Shown here: positions 29,919-37,386 of the stretch, in pieces
Numbering within the stretch: the stretch's first letter is position 1
Layout: each line of letters opens with the position of its first letter
Source of the DNA: Nitrososphaerota archaeon
Lineage (GTDB): Archaea > Thermoproteota > Bathyarchaeia > Bathyarchaeales > Bathycorpusculaceae
NCBI GenBank assembly: GCA_031274765.1
Contig: JAISPR010000153.1
Coordinates: forward strand, 62,001-126,000
Direction: 5' to 3'
Length of the DNA: 64,000 bases
The notes under the pieces: generated by a model
Told to the model about the DNA's origin: nothing
The model's input: the letters and a program-made list of their open reading frames with translations, nothing else
The model's database searches: none
Translations under genes and position numbers: made by a program

Positions 29919-30047
29919 GGCCTTTCGCTATTTTAGGTGGGTGCGCTCATTTGCCCTTCTTCAAGCTTGCTATGTTCTCCCTTATACTCCATAACATATA
30001 CCGCAACGGAACTTATTGGCTCTACCCACCTGATTTGACGAATAACC
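29919..30047 (+). repeat. Dispersed repeat family VII, full copy
   Basis: ggcctttcgctattttaggtgggtgc...acccacctgatttgacgaataacc, near-identical to the reverse complement of 6812-6942. Confidence 0.85.
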
Positions 30048-30520
30048 TAATTTTACATCTCAAACTGTCAAAAAACTATTAAAAACTCTTGAAAAACAAG
30101 AAAAACCGATTTTTCTGTCAGTTTTTCGATAAAAACACAAAAAATCACAGTTTTTAGATAGTCTCACCAGGCAAATATCCAAAAACACTACAAAACACAA
30201 ACAACACACACCCATCACACAGAACATAGGAATAATTCATCATGTTTTTCCCCAACCGCCAAACCTGAATGAGTTGGTTTGATATATTTTGACCCAAAAA
30301 TATACATAATTGATTAATTTATGAGTTGATATATTTCACATCGAAGCACATGCACGCAATTAAATACACATATATTTAATAAATAAAAATACATAAAATT
30401 AGAGCTAAACAAAAATTAAACAACTCAAACTTATATTCGATGAGAACTATCGCGCATTAAAAACCACAACATGCATGTTTAAAAATATATTCTGAATGTT
30501 ATTTGAAGAGTGGATAAAAA

Positions 30521-31309
30521 TCAAGTACTTTTATTTAACAACATCTCACAAACATCATCTATAGCTTTTACTGCTTGGACATTTTTATTTTTAAGTGGAG
30601 TTACACCCAACATATCTGATTCGATAACATTCTGATCCCAGGGCACATAAGAGAGCACATGGATACCATTTTGATCGGCAAACGTTTGAATAGTTTCCCG
30701 CTGAACGTCATTCATGACACGATTACCAACAAGATGCAGACTTTTCATACCAGCGCTGACTGCCAACTCATAAATGTGCTTGGCGATTTCAAGCGATTTC
30801 ATATTGGAATCAGCGACTATAAGAAGATCATCAACATGCCGAGATGTTCCTCTACCGATGTGCTCCACCCCTGCTTCGAGGTCCATAACTACGGCCTCGT
30901 TTACTTCAACCACAAGGTGACGCAAAAGAGCCCGAATGACAGCTGTAGGAGCACACATACAACCAGCACCCATCGTGCGAACAGTTCCCATGACAATAAG
31001 ATTTACACCCAATGGAGTAGGTATAGAGTACTGTTTAACAATATCATCAACACTAAAATGAAGATTATAAACGCCGCCGTAACCGGTACTGGTTTTTGTT
31101 TCAATAAGCGGCTGGTTATCCGAAATGGGAACTATTTTTCGGGTTTCCTCAGCAGATAATCCCAAAGTTAAGCCCAGATTTGGAGAGGAATCAGCGTCTA
31201 TTCCAATCGTTTTTAATCCACGTACAGCAAAGCCGCAGGCGATGCCTCCGGCGATAAGCGTTTTACCGACGCCACCCTTACCAGCAACAGCTATTTTCAT
31301 AACAATCAC
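30521..31309 (-). CDS. CooC-like nickel-insertion P-loop ATPase (second paralogue)
   Basis: GKGGVGKTLIAGG Walker A, DADSSPNLGLTLG, CxC motif GAGCMCAPTAVIRALLRHL. Confidence 0.85.
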   Translation of the reverse strand: MIVMKIAVAGKGGVGKTLIAGGIACGFAVRGLKTIGIDADSSPNLGLTLGLSAEETRKIVPISDNQPLIETKTSTGYGGVYNLHFSVDDIVKQYSIPTPLGVNLIVMGTVRTMGAGCMCAPTAVIRALLRHLVVEVNEAVVMDLEAGVEHIGRGTSRHVDDLLIVADSNMKSLEIAKHIYELAVSAGMKSLHLVGNRVMNDVQRETIQTFADQNGIHVLSYVPWDQNVIESDMLGVTPLKNKNVQAVKAIDDVCEMLLNKST

Positions 31310-31380
31310 AATAAAAAAAGGTTTGTCAAATTAATTTACATTTCCTATTACACACAAAACAAATAAAAAGCATCTTTAGA

Positions 31381-31538
31381 CCTACATTTGACAGTTTGAC
31401 CTAAAACAGTCAAAAATTAAAGTACACTCAGAAAATATTCGCATAATAAGAAAGTTCTTGTAAAAATAACCAAAAACATACAACTGCCTGCAATATAAAT
31501 AATTCAACACATTTTCTCCTCAAACTGCCGAACGTGAG
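31381..31538 (+). repeat. MITE-like element family I copy 1 (158 bp, TSD TTTAGA)
   Basis: cctacatttgacagtttgacc...caaactgccgaacgtgag flanked by TTTAGA at 31375-31380 and 31539-31544. Confidence 0.85.
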
Positions 31539-31594
31539 TTTAGACAAAGAACAGACCAGAGTTTTGCCAGTGTATTTCTACAGAATCAAAAACA

Positions 31595-31723
31595 GGCCGT
31601 TCACCATTTTAGGCGGGTACACTTATCTTTATTCTCCAACTTGTTTATGTTCTCAATTATGTTCCATACAAGGCTATGTCGCAACAGAACTTATTGTCTA
31701 CTCACCTGTTTTGACGAAGAACC
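31595..31723 (+). repeat. Dispersed repeat family VII, full copy (diverged)
   Basis: ggccgttcaccattttaggcgggtacacttatc...tatgtcgcaacagaacttattgtctactcacctgttttgacgaagaacc. Confidence 0.8.
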
Positions 31724-31811
31724 AAAAAAGCCGTTTAGTGTTTGTATATTACTTATGGACACACGGTTTTTAAATGAACATATGATCGAAAACCCACACC
31801 ACAATACACAG

Positions 31812-32110
31812 CCTGATTTCTCAGCATTTTTGTACTATACGCGTATGTGTATTTATTTTAACTTGATTTTGCGAATAATATTTCAATTAAAATATTGGTG
31901 ATGATTGTCGCTATTTTTTACAACACGCATTTTTGTTGTGGGGTGTAATTATACCATACATTATGTGTAAAAATTATGATACAGCCATCATATAAAAAAC
32001 AAGAGTTAACACACAAAAAACGAATATAATAGGACATAATAAATAATGCGTGTTAAAAAGCGACAAATAATTTTCAGCCGCGCACATTACAACTCTGACG
32101 AGAAATCAGG
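31812..32110 (+). repeat. MITE-like element family II, uninterrupted copy (299 bp)
   Basis: Inverted ends CCTGATTTCTC / GAGAAATCAGG; homologous along its length to 46708-47171 minus the nested insertion. Confidence 0.88.
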
Positions 32111-32173
32111 ATACATTTAAATTTCCACTCATATGTGGTTTTGATAATACAAGCACATGAGAGGAAATAAAAA

Positions 32174-32791
32174 GTGAACAACACTATTCGCTCAAAAAAA
32201 GATTATGAGTTTTTTTTGAAAGCTGATCAAATTGCCCTCAACATGAATCAAAAACAACGACCAAACAGATTTGGTGACGAAGTATGGATATTCCAAAAAC
32301 TATTGAGAAAAACAGAATATTTCCAAAATTGTCGTAAAGATCCCCTTTCTAAAATCTACCTACATTATCTCCGTTATAGACTACATCGACTAAGTTTAAC
32401 TTGCGGATTTACCATTCCCAGAAATGTATTTGGACCAGGTTTGTCCATAGCCCACCGCGGCACCATAATTATTCACCCCAAAGTTAAAGTGGGCGAAAAT
32501 TGCCGATTGAACACATGCGTCATTATTGGAACATCACCCACAGATAACGTTGATTTAGTCCCTAAAATTGGAAACAACGTTTTTATCGGACCAGGAGTCG
32601 TGATTACTGGCGACATCGAGATTGCAGATGGAATTGCTATAGGCGCTAACTCTTATGTTGATAAGTCTTTTTTAGAGCGCGAAATAACTATTGCGGGTAT
32701 TCCTGCTCGGAAAATTTCACAAAAAGGTCAAAGAAAAGTGTTTGGGCGAGCCACAGACACTCTACGTCAAAAAAATGTGTTGGAACATTAA
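32174..32791 (+). CDS. Hexapeptide-repeat (LbH) acyltransferase, serine acetyltransferase-like
   Basis: IAHRGTIIIHPKVKVGENCRLNTCVIIG...IGNNVFIGPGVVITGDIEIADGIAIGANSYVDKSF, left-handed beta-helix; GTG start. Confidence 0.85.
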   Translation: MNNTIRSKKDYEFFLKADQIALNMNQKQRPNRFGDEVWIFQKLLRKTEYFQNCRKDPLSKIYLHYLRYRLHRLSLTCGFTIPRNVFGPGLSIAHRGTIIIHPKVKVGENCRLNTCVIIGTSPTDNVDLVPKIGNNVFIGPGVVITGDIEIADGIAIGANSYVDKSFLEREITIAGIPARKISQKGQRKVFGRATDTLRQKNVLEH

Positions 32792-32829
32792 ACCGTGTAT
32801 TTATGCGAGTTTTCAATTTTTCTACTACA

Positions 32830-32926
32830 GACAACCTCCAAAAGCCCCATTTCAAAAAACCAGGCAACATAGGTACACGGTTTTTAGCAGACAATTTTTA
32901 GAAAAATATGGTTTTCGAGGGCTACC
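32830..32926 (-). repeat. MITE-like element family III (about 97 bp, degenerate)
   Basis: gacaacctccaaaagccccatttcaaaaaaccagg...agaaaaatatggttttcgagggctacc aligns with 40668-40766. Confidence 0.7.
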
Positions 32927-33296
32927 CGTAATAGATACAATTTGGATAGCGTTCGTTGTAGTGTTAAGTTAATGACATTATCTGAGCAGTCATTTTTTGT
33001 GTTTGTGTTCCCATTATGTGCAAGGGATGACAGGTTGGTCTTTGAAGGTGCTTTCTCAGGTTTTATAGGAATCCGATTTGTTCTTTGGTGGTTTTACGAT
33101 TAGTTTTTGCATACACAAATACTCATTATTTAGCACCATATAATTTATAAGTATTTTGATATTACATTAATCAAAATTCTAGATTTTCACAGATTTATAT
33201 TTGTATTTGATACACATATTTTTTTATGTTTTGACACGTGTATATTGGATCTTGTATTTTGAAAAGCAAAAAGACTTTCCCAAAGCCACATTTACA

Positions 33297-33417
33297 CAAT
33301 TCAAACTGCACAAAAGTCAAAAAAACAACATCCCACTAAACACTACAGATAACGTACCCTATTGCTGTATGTAGTAGTCTTGATGAATTTTATCGGAGTT
33401 TTGCGCAATCTGAATTG
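33297..33417 (+). repeat. MITE-like element family VI (121 bp)
   Basis: CAATTCAAACTGCACAAAAGTCAAAAAAACAACA...TATCGGAGTTTTGCGCAATCTGAATTG with inverted ends. Confidence 0.75.
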
Positions 33418-33504
33418 TTTTTAACCAACCAGTATAGCACAAAATCACAGCTGAGTTTAAAACTTTATTTGCAACTAAATCAGTTTCTAAGTGAGGCACA
33501 ACAG

Positions 33505-34353
33505 ATGCCTACTGAGCAAACAGAAAATAACCAAAAACTCAGAGACGCAAAGAAAAAAGAGATGGAACGCCAATTCCTCGATGGATTCAGAGATGAAGAA
33601 ATAGGCGTCTACCGCGAAATGTTTTCGGCAAAAAGTCAAATTGAAGGCCAAGATGGCGGCATAGTCACAACTTTGTTGCTAAAAGGAATACACGAAAACA
33701 TATTCGACGTAGCCATAGTTGTCCACCGCAAAAAAGAATATAATGCAGAAGTCATAGCAGCAACAACAAAAGAAGAAATTTTAGCAGCCAAAGGCACAAT
33801 CTATTACAGAATCAACGTAACCAAAAAGTTGCGCGAACTCTTAGCCCAAGGCAAAACCCGCATAGCCGTTGTCGGTACATCATGCGAAGTAACAGCAGTT
33901 AGAAAACTCCAACAGACCCTAAGTAAAAACATAGAAATCACTGTTATCGGGTTGTTCTGTTTTGGCGCCTTTAACCCCCAGAAACTTCAAGAGAAAACAA
34001 AAGCACAATTAGGTATTGATTTAAATAAAGCAACAAAAATACAGATTAAACAGGGCAAATTTAGCGTATATGTTGATAACAAAGAGCATTATTGTAAAAT
34101 CAAAGACATCAGTGAAGCAAGCGAGAGGATATGTAGTTTTTGTAATGATTTTGTTTCTCGACTCGCAGACATTTCAATTGGTTCAACAACCAATAGAACA
34201 GGGTATTCCACAGTAATTGTACGTTCAAAAAAAGGAACCACCTTGGTATCAAATTTGGACGTTAAAAAAAAGGAAGCGGACCGACAAGGTATTGCCAAAC
34301 TTGTCCAACTCAAAAGAGAACAAGCAAAAAGGGCCAACCACAATCCACCCTAA
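33505..34353 (+). CDS. Coenzyme F420 hydrogenase/dehydrogenase beta-subunit (FrhB)-like protein; start chosen at MPTEQTENN rather than the ORF-track start inside a repeat
   Basis: KSQIEGQDGGIVTTLLLKGI, VVGTSCEVTAVRKLQ, ICSFCNDFVSRLADISIG. Confidence 0.8.
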   Translation: MPTEQTENNQKLRDAKKKEMERQFLDGFRDEEIGVYREMFSAKSQIEGQDGGIVTTLLLKGIHENIFDVAIVVHRKKEYNAEVIAATTKEEILAAKGTIYYRINVTKKLRELLAQGKTRIAVVGTSCEVTAVRKLQQTLSKNIEITVIGLFCFGAFNPQKLQEKTKAQLGIDLNKATKIQIKQGKFSVYVDNKEHYCKIKDISEASERICSFCNDFVSRLADISIGSTTNRTGYSTVIVRSKKGTTLVSNLDVKKKEADRQGIAKLVQLKREQAKRANHNPP

Positions 34354-34472
34354 AAAGAGACAAACCAACAAAATCATTCTAAGGCAAGCGGTGAATGGGA
34401 GGGTCTAGGGTTAATATGCAAAAGATTTTTTAACTCAGAATGCGTCCCCTTTTAAACTGAGATGAAATTTCC

Positions 34473-35198
34473 ATGAAAATCTTAAACGAGTTTGTGCCCA
34501 CACGTAAATTCTTCAAGCTTGCCGAAGAACTCAAAGATCTAGTTGATGGATGGAATGTAACTGATGGAGCTGCAGGTTTCCCAGCGCCAAGCGGCGTTGT
34601 AGTCAGTTGCTTACTCAAAAATAAATACCCAGACAAATATGTCTGCCCAATCTTCATACTACACTATAAAGGACCTGTTGAAGTCGGCGGTTTAGCCCTT
34701 GCGTCCGACATCGTTGGACTTGACGGCTTAGCAGTCACCATGGGAGATACCCCCCACTTTGGTGAAGCCCTAAAGCAGTTGCCTTCTTCTGAAGTAGCAC
34801 GAGATTTCATACGCAATGACGTGAAAACCAAGAATCTAAAACTCGGTTGTCTCTTAACTGCAAGGCAATCAATCGAAGCCACGCTGGAACGGGTCCGTCA
34901 ACCATGGGACTTTGTCTACTTCATGAGACTAAACGATGACTCATTTGACCATCTCAAAGCAGTTTCTGAGGAATGTAAGAAACTCAACAAACCATTGTTT
35001 GCATACTTTTTGGTTGGCACCGCTAAGAATGTAGAGACTCTCAAACTCATCGGCTGGCCAACTGCGGCAACCATGGAAACTGTGGAAGAGAAAGCAGCAA
35101 AATGTGTCGGACTTGTCGACGGCCTCATCGCAACCTGCGCAGGTGATGCTGAAGGCGACAAACTGATGTTACAAAAACTTCAGAAATTCCGCAGTTAA
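34473..35198 (+). CDS. Methylenetetrahydrofolate reductase-like (MetF superfamily) TIM-barrel protein
   Basis: WNVTDGAAGFPAPSGVVVSCLLKNKYP..., ASDIVGLDGLAVTMGDTPHFG. Confidence 0.75.
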   Translation: MKILNEFVPTRKFFKLAEELKDLVDGWNVTDGAAGFPAPSGVVVSCLLKNKYPDKYVCPIFILHYKGPVEVGGLALASDIVGLDGLAVTMGDTPHFGEALKQLPSSEVARDFIRNDVKTKNLKLGCLLTARQSIEATLERVRQPWDFVYFMRLNDDSFDHLKAVSEECKKLNKPLFAYFLVGTAKNVETLKLIGWPTAATMETVEEKAAKCVGLVDGLIATCAGDAEGDKLMLQKLQKFRS

Positions 35199-35315
35199 AC
35201 ACAAATCCATTGAGACCTAAAGTCTCTTTCCAAACTTTCAAACTTTATTATTTTTTTCAGCCATCAATCAGTTAGATTTGAGTGGTCATGTTTTGTTTTA
35301 TACTTAACATAAAAA

Positions 35316-35474
35316 CTTACATTCGGCAGTTTGACCTAAAACAGCCAAAAATTAAATCATGCTCAAAAAATATTCGAAAAAATAAGAAAATCATTGTAAA
35401 AATAACTAAAAACACGCAACAATCAGTAATATAAACAATTCAAAATATTTTTTTCCCAAACTACCGAATGTAAG
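35316..35474 (+). repeat. MITE-like element family I copy 2 (159 bp, TSD TAAAAA)
   Basis: CTTACATTCGGCAGTTTGACC...CCCAAACTACCGAATGTAAG flanked by TAAAAA at 35310-35315 and 35475-35480. Confidence 0.9.
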
Positions 35475-35645
35475 TAAAAAGACAAATGTGGAATTAATAA
35501 GAACAGAAATATCGACATACATACATTTTCTACCCTCAAAAATAAGCAGCTGACCAAGAATCATGGCATTATATGTTTATCAACAACTATGATTTCACTA
35601 CCGTCGTTGTTTGAACAATAGCTCGGTCCCCAGTACAAGTGTATA

Positions 35646-35742
35646 GACGACCTCCGAAAACCTATATTTTTCCAAAAATCGTTTGCTAAAAACACTCCAA
35701 CTGTGTTGATTGGTTTTCTGAAATGGGTTTTCGGAGGTTGCC
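35646..35742 (+). repeat. MITE-like element family III (97 bp, TSD TATA)
   Basis: gacgacctccgaaaacctatatttttccaaaaatcg...ttggttttctgaaatgggttttcggaggttgcc flanked by TATA. Confidence 0.8.
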
Positions 35743-35917
35743 TATAAAAGAGGAGATTTTTCCGCTCTTAGCGTTAAACTCTTCTCCGAGGAAGCGCTAT
35801 GCATAAAAGATCTGCACACAGAAACGGCCCAACTCATCTCAGCAACATCAAAAGCAACCCTTAAGTTCAGGATAGACAGGCATTTGGTAGGAGAGACACC
35901 TCACGAGCAATATTCAA

Positions 35918-36661
35918 GTGATACCAATTAAAGGACTACCGTTAATACAGTCAGGTGACAACTTGGGCAAAATGATTGTTAAAGCCGCAGAGAAACAGGG
36001 CACACCAATCCAACTGGGCGATATCGTGGTGGTTACACATGTAGTGGTTTCCAAATCCGAGGGTACCATAATAGATCTTAGTGCAATTAAACCGTCCCAA
36101 CGGGCTATGGAAATCGCCAATCAAACCAATAAAGACCCAGCACTTGTGGAAGTTATATTACAAGAAACCAAAAGTATTGTACGCTTAGGACAAAATAGCA
36201 TCATAACCGAAACACATAGTGGCATCATTTGCGCCAATGCCGGTATTGACCACTCCAACGTTAATGGCGAACACAATGTAGTGCCTTTGCCCAAAAATCC
36301 CAATGCGTCCGCGGTAAGTATCCGAAGTGCGATTAAACAGTTTAGCGGTATAGAGGTAGCAGTGATTATTTCAGACACCCATGGCAGACCCTTTCGGCTA
36401 GGTGAAATCAATGTGGCAATTGGCACCGCAGGGTTTAAACCGATCCGGGACAGGCGGGGTGAAAAAGACTTGTTTGGCTATATCCTTAAGATAAAACAAA
36501 CTGCTATAGCCGATGAGATATCTTCTGCTGCAGAGTTGGTGATGGGACAGGCCAACGAGGGTATACCAGCCGCCATTGTACGGGGCTACAACTATCAATC
36601 CGCTGAAGATACAGCTACAAACACCCTTATACGGCCAAAAGAGAAAGATCTTTTTTGGTAA
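35918..36661 (+). CDS. cofE: Coenzyme F420-0:L-glutamate ligase
   Basis: GDIVVVTHVVVSKSEG, ICANAGIDHSNV, VIISDTHGRPFRLGEINVAIGTAGFKPIRDRRG(E)KDLFG. Confidence 0.95.
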   Translation: MIPIKGLPLIQSGDNLGKMIVKAAEKQGTPIQLGDIVVVTHVVVSKSEGTIIDLSAIKPSQRAMEIANQTNKDPALVEVILQETKSIVRLGQNSIITETHSGIICANAGIDHSNVNGEHNVVPLPKNPNASAVSIRSAIKQFSGIEVAVIISDTHGRPFRLGEINVAIGTAGFKPIRDRRGEKDLFGYILKIKQTAIADEISSAAELVMGQANEGIPAAIVRGYNYQSAEDTATNTLIRPKEKDLFW

Positions 36662-36723
36662 TTTTCTTAACAAAGTTCAAAAGTCCGATTCTTATTTAGT
36701 AAACGACACGAGAGCGAAATAGT

Positions 36724-37053
36724 ATGGAAGGACAAACACCCCGAGAATTCTTTGAAAAAATTCTCCCGACGAAATTTAAACCTGAAAAAGCAAAAGGTAT
36801 TACCACAATAGCACAGTTCAACGTGTCTGGTTCAGATGGCGGTAACTGGTTTATAATTATAAAAAATCAGGAACTCCAGATAACTGAAGGTATGGCAACA
36901 TCACCTGATTTGACGTTCAAGTTGAGCGATACAGATTTTTTGGATTTAGTTACTGGAAAAATAAGTGCAGAAAAAGCTGTTTTTACAGGTAAAATCCAGT
37001 TTGAAGGCAATATCGTGACAGCATTAAGGCTACGGGATGCAGGCTTTTTATAA
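36724..37053 (+). CDS. SCP2 sterol-binding domain protein
   Basis: GNWFIIIKNQELQITEGMATSPDLTFKLSDTDFLDLVTGKISAEKAVFTGKIQFEGNI. Confidence 0.88.
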   Translation: MEGQTPREFFEKILPTKFKPEKAKGITTIAQFNVSGSDGGNWFIIIKNQELQITEGMATSPDLTFKLSDTDFLDLVTGKISAEKAVFTGKIQFEGNIVTALRLRDAGFL

Positions 37054-37386
37054 ACCTGCTTCCGGGTGGTTTGTTAATTTATTGAGCAGGTGTTTTTTCT
37101 GTTAATTACAATGTTTTTAATGATTTAAATTTAAAATATGAGTGTTTAGTTGGTTGGGTAGGTACTTTTGTTTATTTTGCTTCTTAGTTAATATGGGATT
37201 TTTCCCCATGGTACTTATGTGTTTATTTAGAATGGTCAATAAATAACAAGAACAATTCGTACAAGGCGCATATTTTCCATGGATATTGTTTTGTTTTTTA
37301 TTTGGCGTTATTTCCGGGCTGATTTTAGAGCGTCACATAACACGAAATTTTGTATGTGCTCTCAGAGGCATATACATCAATTACAC

